Position numbers and translations under genes: made by a program
Notes under the pieces: model-generated
Seen by the model: only the letters and a program-made list of their open reading frames with translations
Told to the model about the DNA's origin: nothing
Databases searched by the model: none
Assembly: GCA_023433775.1 (NCBI GenBank)
Contig: JAEYTY010000142.1
Coordinates: 1 to 42,848 of the forward strand
Reading direction: 5' to 3'
Length of the DNA stretch: 42,848 nucleotides
Source of the DNA: Pseudomonadota bacterium
Lineage (GTDB): Bacteria; Pseudomonadota; Alphaproteobacteria; Rhizobiales; Devosiaceae
Shown here: positions 15,518 through 23,276 of the stretch, piece by piece
Layout: every line of letters begins with the position of its first letter
Position numbering within the stretch: the stretch's first letter is position 1

Positions 15518-15823
15518 CTATTCGGCGGCACCTTCGACGTCTTCGTCAAAGCCGTTATTGACGAGGGTGACGATGGCTTCGAGGGCTTCGCGGGCCTGCT
15601 TGCCTGTGGCCTGGACGAGAATATTGGAGCCGGGGCCGGCGCCCAGCATCATCAGGCCCATGATGGAGTTGCCATTGACCGAGGTGCCATCCTTGATAAC
15701 CTGAATGGCAGCATCGAAACATTCGGCCGTGCGCACGAAGCGGGCCGAGGCGCGGGCGTGCAGGCCCTTGCGATTGACGATGGTGAGTTGCTGGGCGAGG
15801 GCCCGGCCGCCGCCGGCATCCAT
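15518..15823 (-). CDS. ptsH: Phosphocarrier protein HPr
   Basis: The 101-residue cytoplasmic protein has the active-site motif NRKGLHARASARFV with H22, the residue phosphorylated by Enzyme I. It also has the regulatory serine S53 in NGNSIMGLMML, the target of HPr kinase. It belongs to the regulatory PTS of alphaproteobacteria, which links carbon and nitrogen status rather than importing sugar. It begins 3 nt after the EIIA stop, so the two are cotranscribed, and the cognate hprK lies upstream. The C-terminus carries a short acidic tail (DEDVEGAAE). No Enzyme I gene is in the window. Confidence 0.95.
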   Translation of the reverse strand: MDAGGGRALAQQLTIVNRKGLHARASARFVRTAECFDAAIQVIKDGTSVNGNSIMGLMMLGAGPGSNILVQATGKQAREALEAIVTLVNNGFDEDVEGAAE

Positions 15824-15826
15824 GGA

Positions 15827-16228
15827 TCAGGCTCCGCCCAGGATGGAATTGGGCACGGTGATATATTTGCGGCCCGCCTCCTGGGCCATGGCCACCGCAT
15901 CCTGGACGCTCATTTCGCCGCGAATGCGGCCGAGCTTGACCAGCATGGGCAGGTTCACCCCGGCGATCACCTCCACATGGCGGTTCTGCATCACCGAGAT
16001 GGCCAGATTGGATGGCGTGCCGCCAAACATGTCGGTGAGGATGATGACGCCATCGCCGGTATCGGCGCGATCAATCGCGGCCAGAATGTCCTCGCGGCGG
16101 CTTTCGGCATTGTCCTCGGGGCCAATGGCGATGGTTTCGCAGTGTTCCTGCGGCCCGACGACATGCTCCAGCGCCAGTTTGAATTCATTGGCCAGCGCGC
16201 CATGCGTCACCAGAACCAGACCGATCAT
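15827..16228 (-). CDS. manX: PTS EIIA component, mannose family
   Basis: The 133-residue cytoplasmic protein begins MIGLVLVTHGALA, placing the phosphorylated H9 in the usual context. TDMFGGTPSNLA follows near 65-76, which is the second conserved site of the EIIA-Man fold. No EIIB, EIIC or EIID genes accompany it, so it is an orphan EIIA that probably acts as a signalling output of the HPr phosphorelay, as in other Hyphomicrobiales. It lies 142 nt after hprK and 3 nt before ptsH. Confidence 0.93.
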   Translation of the reverse strand: MIGLVLVTHGALANEFKLALEHVVGPQEHCETIAIGPEDNAESRREDILAAIDRADTGDGVIILTDMFGGTPSNLAISVMQNRHVEVIAGVNLPMLVKLGRIRGEMSVQDAVAMAQEAGRKYITVPNSILGGA

Positions 16229-16370
16229 GCACTATCCCCAGATCGTCGCCATGCACCATTGCTTTTGTCGGCGCGGCTTTGTGTCCCCAGGCCTGCCGGG
16301 CCACCGGGATCCGGCTGGCAGGCGGGGCACAGTCTTGTCCCCATAGCCTTGTGTTGCAAGGGGTAAATTG

Positions 16371-16841
16371 TCACGTCTTCGCGGGTTGTTGTGCACAGGC
16401 GCGCATGGCTTCGGCCACAAGCAATTCCTGGTGGCCCAGGCTGACGACGCCCGCCTGAGGGACAGGGGCCCGCGGCAGCACATGGCCCAGAAGCTCGGTT
16501 TGCAATTCTTCTTCCTCGACCATGCGGACGAGATCGGGCACGAGGTCGATCACCACATGCAATTGCGCCCGCTGCTGATGCGGGCGGCTGACAATACCGC
16601 GCCCGCGCAGTTCGATCAGCCCGGCCAGTTGCGGCGGCGCCAGCATGACGAGGTGATCGCCCTCTTCAACGACATCGACACGGTCATCGGCCACCAGAAA
16701 GGCGCCAAGCCCCCGCGCCTCCCATTGCCCCAGCAAAGCCAGCGATAGAACCGACTTTCCGGCTCCGGACGGACCCCGCAACAGGACGCCGATACCCCCC
16801 AGCACCAGACCGGTGCCATGCACATTAACAGGCTTGTTCAT
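16371..16841 (-). CDS. hprK: HPr kinase/phosphorylase, short alphaproteobacterial form
   Basis: This 156-residue protein contains only the catalytic domain of HPr kinase: Walker A GPSGAGKSVL (about 23-32), VADDRVDV, and IELRGRGIVS, the HprK signature. It lacks the N-terminal domain of Firmicute HprK, and this short form is normal in alphaproteobacteria. It phosphorylates or dephosphorylates HPr at the regulatory serine (S53 of the HPr encoded at 15518). It starts 9 nt after the chvG stop, so it is very likely in the chvI-chvG operon, tying the pH/acid sensor to PTS control. Confidence 0.93.
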   Translation of the reverse strand: MNKPVNVHGTGLVLGGIGVLLRGPSGAGKSVLSLALLGQWEARGLGAFLVADDRVDVVEEGDHLVMLAPPQLAGLIELRGRGIVSRPHQQRAQLHVVIDLVPDLVRMVEEEELQTELLGHVLPRAPVPQAGVVSLGHQELLVAEAMRACAQQPAKT

Positions 16842-16850
16842 GCCCGCACT

Positions 16851-18638
16851 TTATTTGCGTGCGCGCGGCAGCACAACGGTGAACTGGGCGCCCGAACGAT
16901 CTGTGCGGTTCTGCGCCCTGATATGCCCCTTATGGGCCTCGACAATCTGGCGCGAGATGGAGAGGCCAAGGCCCGAGTGATTGCCAAAGCCCTCGGTTTC
17001 CGGGCGGTCGGTATAGAAGCGCTGGAAGATGCGGCTCACATCGCCGGTAATGCCCGGGCCCTCGTCGGTCACTGTAATGGTGATGTCGTCGGCCTCGGTG
17101 GCGATGGAAACCGTGACCGTGCCCCCCGGCGGCGAGAAGGACACGGCATTGTCGATGAGATTGGCGAATATCTGAGCCAGACGGCTTTCGTGGCCGCTGA
17201 TGATGGTTGAGCCGCGCCCGACGCGCTTGCCCAGCACCACCCGCACATCCCGGTCCGCCATATCCTGCTGGATGGCGACCATGGCTTCGGCCAGCTTCTC
17301 CACATCGACATTTTCGGCGCTTTCGCGCGCCAGTTCGGCATCGAGCCGGCTGGCATTGGAAATGTCGGAAATCAGCCGATCGAGGCGGCGCACATCGTGC
17401 TGGATAATGGCGTTGAGACGCTCGCGGTCCTCCGGCTTTTTAGCGAGAGGCAGAGTCTCCACCGCCGAGCGCAGCGAGGTCAGCGGATTTTTGAGTTCAT
17501 GCGCCACATCGGCGGCGAATCGTTCGATGGCCTCGATGCGGTTGTAGAGCGCATCGGTCATGCGGCGCAGCGCGCCCGAGAGGTGGCCGATCTCGTCGGG
17601 CCGGTCGCTGAAATCGGGGATTTCGGCGCGCGCATCACCGGCGGTCTGTACACGCTCGGCAGCAGCCGAAAGGCGCCGCATAGGCCCGGCAATGGTGCCG
17701 GCCAGCAGCAGGGAAAGCGCCACCTGGACGGCAGCGGCGATAAGGGCAATGCGCAAGATGCTCCAGCGCTCCTGGGCTACGACCGCATCAATGTCGCCTG
17801 GCGCCGTCGAGAGCAGAATGCCGCCGACAATGGCGCGCAGGCGCTGCACCGGCACGGCGACCGAAACCACAAGCTGATTATGCACATCGACACGCACGAA
17901 ATCGGCCGGCTGCCCCTTCAGCGCCGAGGCCATTTCGGGATAGCGCGCACCTTCGTCGGCCGGATATTCCTGATAGGTCGGGTAATTGTCGCCGGGCGAC
18001 CAGGCGATGAAGGCATTCCACCAGTCGGTGAGGAAAAAGCGCGGCGCATTGGGATCGTTGCGCTCATGTTTGAGCACTTCGCCACGCGTATAGAGATTGT
18101 CGCTGTCGAGGATCAGCAGGCCCTGCTGGTCATAAATGCGGGCGCGCGTGCGGGTCGGGGTAATCAAATTGCGCAGAAGCGGGGCGATGCGCACGGGATC
18201 GATGGGGAATTCCAGCGTCGGATCGAAATAGGAGAGCGGAGAAACATTGCCCGCCTGCAGATCGACCAAGAGATCGGGATTGATTGAAATGACATCGCTG
18301 TCGACCGTCGCCGACGCGGCGATAGCGGCGGCGATGATTTCGCCCTGTACGCGCAGCGACTGGACACGCGCGTCAATGAGACCGGCGCGCCACTGATTGA
18401 GATAGAGAATGCCGACCACCAGAACGAGGAGGCCGGCCATGTTGAGCACCACGATGCGGCGCGTAAGGCTTGAAAAAATGGTGACATCAAAGAAATGACG
18501 CAGCGCCGCGCCGAATTTGAACACGCCGAACAGGACCGTCCGCCAGCCCGCCTGCTTTCGCGCGGCGGACCGGGAATTTTCCACGGGATGACTGCTTTCA
18601 CCCGCCGGTTGATCGACGTGCTGGTCCAGATCGGCCAC
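16851..18638 (-). CDS. chvG: Sensor histidine kinase ChvG (ExoS)
   Basis: The 595-residue inner-membrane kinase has membrane segments near 60-82 and 295-318 flanking a periplasmic sensor domain that contains the conserved ARIYDQQGLLILDSDNLYTRGEV. It continues with a HAMP domain, HisKA FAADVAHELKNPLTSL (H380) and an HATPase domain with NLIDNAVSFSPPGG, DEGPGI and GLGLSISR. In rhizobia and Agrobacterium ChvG responds to acid or envelope signals, is held off by ExoR and phosphorylates ChvI. The upstream chvI gene ends 8 nt before this start and hprK follows 9 nt after its stop. No exoR is in the window. Confidence 0.96.
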   Translation of the reverse strand: MADLDQHVDQPAGESSHPVENSRSAARKQAGWRTVLFGVFKFGAALRHFFDVTIFSSLTRRIVVLNMAGLLVLVVGILYLNQWRAGLIDARVQSLRVQGEIIAAAIAASATVDSDVISINPDLLVDLQAGNVSPLSYFDPTLEFPIDPVRIAPLLRNLITPTRTRARIYDQQGLLILDSDNLYTRGEVLKHERNDPNAPRFFLTDWWNAFIAWSPGDNYPTYQEYPADEGARYPEMASALKGQPADFVRVDVHNQLVVSVAVPVQRLRAIVGGILLSTAPGDIDAVVAQERWSILRIALIAAAVQVALSLLLAGTIAGPMRRLSAAAERVQTAGDARAEIPDFSDRPDEIGHLSGALRRMTDALYNRIEAIERFAADVAHELKNPLTSLRSAVETLPLAKKPEDRERLNAIIQHDVRRLDRLISDISNASRLDAELARESAENVDVEKLAEAMVAIQQDMADRDVRVVLGKRVGRGSTIISGHESRLAQIFANLIDNAVSFSPPGGTVTVSIATEADDITITVTDEGPGITGDVSRIFQRFYTDRPETEGFGNHSGLGLSISRQIVEAHKGHIRAQNRTDRSGAQFTVVLPRARK

Positions 18639-18646
18639 CTCTCGCC

Positions 18647-19363
18647 TTACTGTTCCTTGAAGCGATAACCGACGCCGTAGAGAGTCTCAATCATCTCGAA
18701 ATCGTCGTCGATGGCCTTGAACTTCTTGCGCAGCCGCTTGATGTGGCTGTCGATGGTGCGATCATCGACATAGACTTGATCATCATAGGCCGCATCCATC
18801 AGCGCATTGCGCGACTTGACGACGCCGGGCCGCAGAGCGAGCGCCTGGAGGATCAGAAATTCGGTGACGGTGAGGGTTACGCGCTGGCCGCGCCAGGTGC
18901 TGGTGTGGCGCTCTTCATCCATAACCAGCGCGCCGCGCTCAATCAGTGCCTTGCTCGGGGCCTGTTCGCCCGGCGCGCCATTGGCCGCAGCCGGATCGCG
19001 CGGGGCGGAGCGGCGGAGGATAGCCTTGACGCGCTCGACCAAGAGGCGCTGGCTGAATGGCTTGGTGATGAAATCGTCGGCGCCCATTTTGAGGCCGAAC
19101 AGTTCGTCGATTTCCTCATCCTTGGAGGTGAGAAAAATCACCGGCACATCGGATTTCTGGCGCAGGCGGCGGAGCAGCTCCATGCCATCCATGCGCGGCA
19201 TCTTGATATCGAGAATGGCCAGGTCCGGCTTGTCGGTGGTCAGGCCCTCAAGGCCGGACGCTCCATCGGTGTAGGTCGCGACCTGGTATCCCTCGGCCTC
19301 CAGCGTCAGGGAAACTGAGGTCAGAATATTGCGGTCGTCATCCACCAGGGCAATTTTGGGCAT
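18647..19363 (-). CDS. chvI: Response regulator ChvI
   Basis: The protein of 238 residues is an OmpR/PhoB-family regulator. The receiver begins MPKIALVDDDRNILTS, with phospho-acceptor D52 in AILDIKMPRMDG and the switch Lys in KPFSQR. The winged-helix DNA-binding domain has TVTEFLILQALALRPG, DRTIDSHIKRLRKKF and YGVGYRF. ATG 19363 matches the conserved start and has AAAGG about 7 nt upstream; an upstream in-frame codon would add an unconserved basic tail. It is the first gene of the chvI-chvG-hprK block and is divergent from pckA across 248 bp, which must hold both promoters. Confidence 0.96.
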   Translation of the reverse strand: MPKIALVDDDRNILTSVSLTLEAEGYQVATYTDGASGLEGLTTDKPDLAILDIKMPRMDGMELLRRLRQKSDVPVIFLTSKDEEIDELFGLKMGADDFITKPFSQRLLVERVKAILRRSAPRDPAAANGAPGEQAPSKALIERGALVMDEERHTSTWRGQRVTLTVTEFLILQALALRPGVVKSRNALMDAAYDDQVYVDDRTIDSHIKRLRKKFKAIDDDFEMIETLYGVGYRFKEQ

Positions 19364-19611
19364 GATCTGCCTTTCTCTTCGTGACGCTTGCACTGTCGCA
19401 CCCTTGCGGGCACGCAATCTTGAGGCGACGTTGCAGGCGACAATTACGCGCTAAATAAGGCGCGGCCAAGTCTTGTGCCGGATCGGGGCCCATCAGGCCC
19501 TGATGCAACTTCCGTCTTACGACCGATTTCGGGATGGCCGGGACCGGCTTCAAGCCTCACATTTCGAACCATTGGTCGCACCCCTTGGTGCGGCTTGAGT
19601 GGAGACGGAAT

Positions 19612-21204
19612 ATGAGTGCGTTCGACCATGGAGCCCTGCGCGCCGGCATCGTTGCTTCGGCAAGTTCGGTCAGCAGCAACGCCAGGGTGCCCGAACTGGT
19701 TGCCGATGCGCTGCGCCAGGGCGCGGCGCGCCTTACTGCCCATGGCGCGCTTTCCGTCGAAACCGGCGCCTTTACCGGCCGCTCGCCCAAGGACAAATAT
19801 ATCGTCCGCGATGGCCTCACCGAAACCAGCGTGTGGTGGGACAATGCCGGCAGCATGAGCCCGGCGCAGTTCGATCTGCTGGCCCAGGATGTGCGGCAAT
19901 CGTTGGCCGGACAGGCGCTTTACCAGCAGGATCTCCTGGCCGGTGCCGATCCGCGGCACCAATATGGTGTGACCGTTTTGACCCCCAGCGCCTGGCACGG
20001 GCTTTTCATCCGAAACCTGCTGATCCGGCCCGGCGAGGATGTTCCCGCTTCCGAAAATGCCACGCCCGTCACCATTATCCACGCCCCGCATTTTGAAGCC
20101 GATCCGGCCCGCCACGGCACGCGTTCGAGCACGGTGATTGCGCTCGACATGAGCCGCAATATCGTCGTCATCGCCGGCACGCTCTACGCCGGGGAAATCA
20201 AGAAGAGCGTCTTTTCGCTGTTCAACTTCCATGCGCCCCGCGCCGGTGTCTTGCCGATGCATTGCTCGGCCAATCTGGGCCCCGATGGCGAGGCGGCTTT
20301 GTTCTTCGGCCTCTCGGGCACCGGCAAGACGACGCTCTCCAATGACCCGGCCCGGCCGCTGATCGGCGACGATGAACATGGCTGGAGCGAAAGCGGCGTT
20401 TTCAACCTCGAAGGGGGCTGCTACGCCAAGACGGTCAAGCTCAGCGCCGAGGCAGAGCCGGAAATCTTCGCGGCGACGCAGAAATTTGGCACTGTGCTGG
20501 AAAATGTCATTCTCGACGCTAACAGTCTGCCAGCATTTGATGACGTTTCCCTCACCGAAAACACCCGTGCGGCCTATCCGCTGTCGGTGCTGCCGGCCAT
20601 TGCGCGGGGCAGTGTTGGCGGCACGCCCAAGAGTGTGGTGTTCCTTACGGCCGATGCTTTTGGCGTCTTGCCGCCGCTTGCCCGGCTGACGCCGGAACAG
20701 GCCGTCTATCATTTCCTCTCGGGCTATACGGCCAAGGTGGCGGGCACCGAGCGCGGCGTGACCGAGCCGCAAGCGACGTTCTCGGCCTGCTTCGGCGCGC
20801 CCTTTATGCCTTTGCATCCAATTGTTTACGGCGAGATGCTGGCCGAACGGCTGCGCACCAGCGGCGCGCAGACCTGGCTGCTCAATACCGGCTGGACCGG
20901 CGGCGGCTATGGCAAGGGCAAACGCATCGACATCGCCTCGACAAGGCGCCTGCTCAGCGCGGCGCTCGATGGGGCGCTGGACAATGCCGAGATGCGGGTC
21001 GACCCATTGTTCGGCTTTGAGGTGCCGCTGGCTGTATCGGGCGTCGATGCCCGTCTGCTCGACCCGCGCCAGACCTGGGCGGATGGCGAGGCCTATGACC
21101 AGCAGGCGGCCAAACTGGTGGAGCTTTTCCGCAGCAATTTCAGCAAGTTCGGTCCCGAGGCCAATGCCAGCGCCGGCCCGAAACTGCAGATGGCCGCGGA
21201 ATAG
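19612..21204 (+). CDS. pckA: Phosphoenolpyruvate carboxykinase (ATP)
   Basis: The 530-residue cytoplasmic enzyme converts oxaloacetate and ATP to phosphoenolpyruvate, the entry to gluconeogenesis. It has GAFTGRSPKDKYIV near the N-terminus, the substrate/metal region YAGEIKKSVF, the kinase-1a P-loop GLSGTGKTT (233-241) and GDDEHGW. ATG 19612 is chosen because GGAG lies 7 nt before it; an upstream in-frame start at 19534 would add 26 unconserved residues. A small hairpin (CGCACC-cctt-GGTGCG, 19577-19592) lies in the leader. The gene is divergent from chvI, a conserved arrangement, and ends in a strong terminator. Confidence 0.97.
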   Translation: MSAFDHGALRAGIVASASSVSSNARVPELVADALRQGAARLTAHGALSVETGAFTGRSPKDKYIVRDGLTETSVWWDNAGSMSPAQFDLLAQDVRQSLAGQALYQQDLLAGADPRHQYGVTVLTPSAWHGLFIRNLLIRPGEDVPASENATPVTIIHAPHFEADPARHGTRSSTVIALDMSRNIVVIAGTLYAGEIKKSVFSLFNFHAPRAGVLPMHCSANLGPDGEAALFFGLSGTGKTTLSNDPARPLIGDDEHGWSESGVFNLEGGCYAKTVKLSAEAEPEIFAATQKFGTVLENVILDANSLPAFDDVSLTENTRAAYPLSVLPAIARGSVGGTPKSVVFLTADAFGVLPPLARLTPEQAVYHFLSGYTAKVAGTERGVTEPQATFSACFGAPFMPLHPIVYGEMLAERLRTSGAQTWLLNTGWTGGGYGKGKRIDIASTRRLLSAALDGALDNAEMRVDPLFGFEVPLAVSGVDARLLDPRQTWADGEAYDQQAAKLVELFRSNFSKFGPEANASAGPKLQMAAE

Positions 21205-21225
21205 GTTTCAGCCCGCACAAGCAAC

Positions 21226-21251
21226 AAGGGCGCCCGCCAGGCGCCCTTTTT
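21226..21251 (+). terminator. Rho-independent terminator of pckA
   Basis: A 9-bp stem AAGGGCGCC / GGCGCCCTT with a 5-nt loop is followed by a T-run (TTTTT, 21247-21251), about 20 nt after the pckA stop. The wall-hydrolase gene converges from the other side and its stop is 25 nt further on. Confidence 0.9.
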
Positions 21252-21276
21252 CATGCCGTCAATATCGGCGAACCGA

Positions 21277-22170
21277 TCAGTTGGGCGCGTAGAAAATGTG
21301 GGAGTCGACAGCAGCGACGCGGGCGAAGGTATTGGCCCATTCGGGTCGCACATTGGTCGTGTGGTAGAAGAGAACCGAGTCAGGCACAGCGCCGATTTCC
21401 TGGCCCTGGGCAAATTCGGCAAAGACATCAGCGGCGAGGGCAACGGAGGTCTTCCAGGCGCCGCGTTCGCTGGGCGTATCGTCGCGGCCGTCACAGGCAA
21501 AGGTGAACTGGCACTTGTAGAGACCCTTGCTGGCATTCTGATAGACGACGCCGCAAAGGGTCGAGGGATAATTGCTGGAGCGGGCGCGATTGACGATGAC
21601 ATTGGCCACGGCGCGCTGGCCGGTAAGCGTTTCGCCGCGGGCTTCGTGATATATGGCCTGAGCGAGGCATTCGCGTTCGCTATTGGCGTGTTCGACGCGC
21701 TGGGCCGTCGGCTGATAGCCGCTTTCGACATAGCTGGCGAGAAGGTCCGGCGTGACGGTCGGCTGGGCCTTGGGCTCGGGCTTGGTGAAGGTGGCGATGG
21801 CCGACAGGGCATTATTGCCGCCGCCGAGCGAACCGCGGGCAATATAGCCCATCAGCATTCCATCGGTGAGTTCGGGCTCAAGGCCAGCCGGAACGACTTC
21901 GACCGCGCGCAACGCTTTCTGGCGTTCGACATAATTGGCGAGAAGGGTATCGGTCAGCACTTGCTGCCCGGGGGCCACGGGCACCATGGTGGCGCCAAGC
22001 GCGGGCTGCGTCCGGACCTTGGCGACAGAAGCCGGCATATCCATCGGCAGGATGGGGGCTTCATTGGCGTGAGTGGGCGACAGGGTAACGAAAAGGACCA
22101 GCGCAGCAGCGCACAGAGCCAGGACATGCGATGCGGCACGTACAATCCTCAAGCGCCCAGCTGATCTCAA
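21277..22170 (-). CDS. Cell wall hydrolase, SleB/CwlJ (Hydrolase_2) family
   Basis: The 297-residue exported protein has a hydrophobic signal-like N-terminus (SHVLALCAAALVLFVTLSPTHA, about 14-35), a low-complexity linker region, and a C-terminal Hydrolase_2 domain starting ECLAQAIYHEARGE (about 166-179) with VANVIVNRARSSNYP and the CQFTFACDG cysteine segment. Family members cleave peptidoglycan glycan strands; in non-spore-formers the likely role is wall remodelling. No in-frame ATG or GTG fits; TTG 22170 has AAGGA about 7 nt upstream. CtrA-like boxes lie 135-275 bp upstream, suggesting cell-cycle control. Confidence 0.88.
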   Translation of the reverse strand: MRSAGRLRIVRAASHVLALCAAALVLFVTLSPTHANEAPILPMDMPASVAKVRTQPALGATMVPVAPGQQVLTDTLLANYVERQKALRAVEVVPAGLEPELTDGMLMGYIARGSLGGGNNALSAIATFTKPEPKAQPTVTPDLLASYVESGYQPTAQRVEHANSERECLAQAIYHEARGETLTGQRAVANVIVNRARSSNYPSTLCGVVYQNASKGLYKCQFTFACDGRDDTPSERGAWKTSVALAADVFAEFAQGQEIGAVPDSVLFYHTTNVRPEWANTFARVAAVDSHIFYAPN

Positions 22171-22465
22171 TGCCCCGTCCTTACCCGTGAGCCCGTCCGG
22201 TCGTTTCCGGCGGGCCTTCTTGCGCGAGCTCCTGAGAGCCCGTCACTTCCCGGCTGCACACTAGCCAAGCCGGAGACGCTATGGAAGCCAAAATTTACGG
22301 CTGATTAACCATAGGCCTTAGCTTCTTAAGACAGGGTTAATTGAGCCCAACAAGGATTGAAACCCTTGAATTTCATGGGTTTTCCACGTGCTGAACGGGC
22401 CCTTACCCCATTGGATAAAGGTTTATTGATTTACGCTTGTGGTTAATGAAAGGCTTTTGGCCAAA
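22171..22465. promoter_or_regulatory. Promoter region of the wall hydrolase with CtrA-like boxes
   Basis: This gap contains no gene. It holds TTAACCAT (22305-22312), TTAA-N7-TTAA (22326-22340, then T where the consensus has C) and TTAACCAC on the minus strand (22439-22446). These match the CtrA half-site TTAACCAT and the full box TTAA-N7-TTAAC with at most one mismatch each. They would act on the minus-strand wall-hydrolase gene. Confidence 0.5.
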
Positions 22466-22485
22466 GGCCCCGGCCTTGCCGGGCC
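22466..22485 (-). terminator. Hairpin after the HAD phosphatase gene
   Basis: GGCCCGGC / GCCGGGgCC (one bulge) around a 3-nt loop lies 4 nt beyond the HAD stop on the minus strand and is followed by TTT. It is a short but plausible terminator. Confidence 0.5.
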
Positions 22486-22489
22486 TCTG

Positions 22490-23173
22490 TCAGGGGCGCG
22501 GGAAAGCGGCCAGATGGACATCCACAAGGCTGTGCATGACAGTCACGCCAAGCTGGTGAATTTCGTCGCTGGGGCCGACCAGATCGGGCACCATAATGGT
22601 CTGCATCCCGGCGGCGTGAGCGGCGCGGACGCCGGTATGGCTGTCTTCCAAGGCAATGCAGTGGCGCGGATCGACAGAGAGCCGGCTGGCCGCAAGAAGA
22701 TAGGGCTCGGGGTGCGGCTTGGGGTTTACCACATCGTCGCGGGTGACCACCGTGTCGAAGAGATCGAACAGGCCCGCTGCCGTCAGATGATTGCGGGCAT
22801 GGGGATTGCGTGAGGAGGTGGCGACGGCCACCGGGATGTTGCGTTCATGCAGGGCCGCGATGAAGTCGTGCACGCCGGGCTTGACCGGCACACCGCCATG
22901 GGCGCGCTCGCCCATGATGACGCGGCATTTGTGGTCAAACAGGGCGTAGGGAAAGGAAACGCCATAGGCCTCAATCAGCAGCTGATTGGTGCGCTCATGG
23001 CTGGAGCCGACCATGGAATGGTGCACTGCATCGGTCATTTCGAAGCCAAGGTCGGCACAGACTTCGAAGACAATGCTGCGGAACACGGACTCGGTGTCGA
23101 GCAGGGTTCCATCCATATCAAAGATGGCGGCCTGGAAGGGCGCGAGGCGGCGAATGTCAGCTGAGATTGTCAT
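22490..23173 (-). CDS. HAD-superfamily phosphatase (beta-phosphoglucomutase / phosphoglycolate phosphatase-like)
   Basis: The 227-residue cytoplasmic protein has all HAD motifs: I FDMDGTLLDTES near 16-27, II VATSSRN, III KPHPEPYLLAA and IV ALEDSHTGVRAA. The alpha-helical cap between motifs I and II is the type seen in beta-phosphoglucomutase and small sugar-phosphate phosphatases, so a phosphorylated metabolite is the likely substrate; it cannot be named. ATG 23173 is chosen because the conserved fold begins just after it; an upstream start would overlap the divergent SelO-like gene and add an unconserved tail. It is divergent from the SelO-like gene, with 103 bp between the starts. Confidence 0.87.
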   Translation of the reverse strand: MTISADIRRLAPFQAAIFDMDGTLLDTESVFRSIVFEVCADLGFEMTDAVHHSMVGSSHERTNQLLIEAYGVSFPYALFDHKCRVIMGERAHGGVPVKPGVHDFIAALHERNIPVAVATSSRNPHARNHLTAAGLFDLFDTVVTRDDVVNPKPHPEPYLLAASRLSVDPRHCIALEDSHTGVRAAHAAGMQTIMVPDLVGPSDEIHQLGVTVMHSLVDVHLAAFPRP

Positions 23174-23276
23174 TGGCGCAGATATAGGATGATTTGATGA
23201 CAATCTCCAGACGGGGGCGAGCGCAGCGGCTTTGCACTTGCCGCGAACCTCGGGGCGGGTGATAGCGTTGAGCACC

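Noticed and set aside
16371..16841. Truncated hprK pseudogene
   Set aside because: It is half the length of the Firmicute protein, but the short catalytic-domain form is normal in alphaproteobacteria and motifs are intact.
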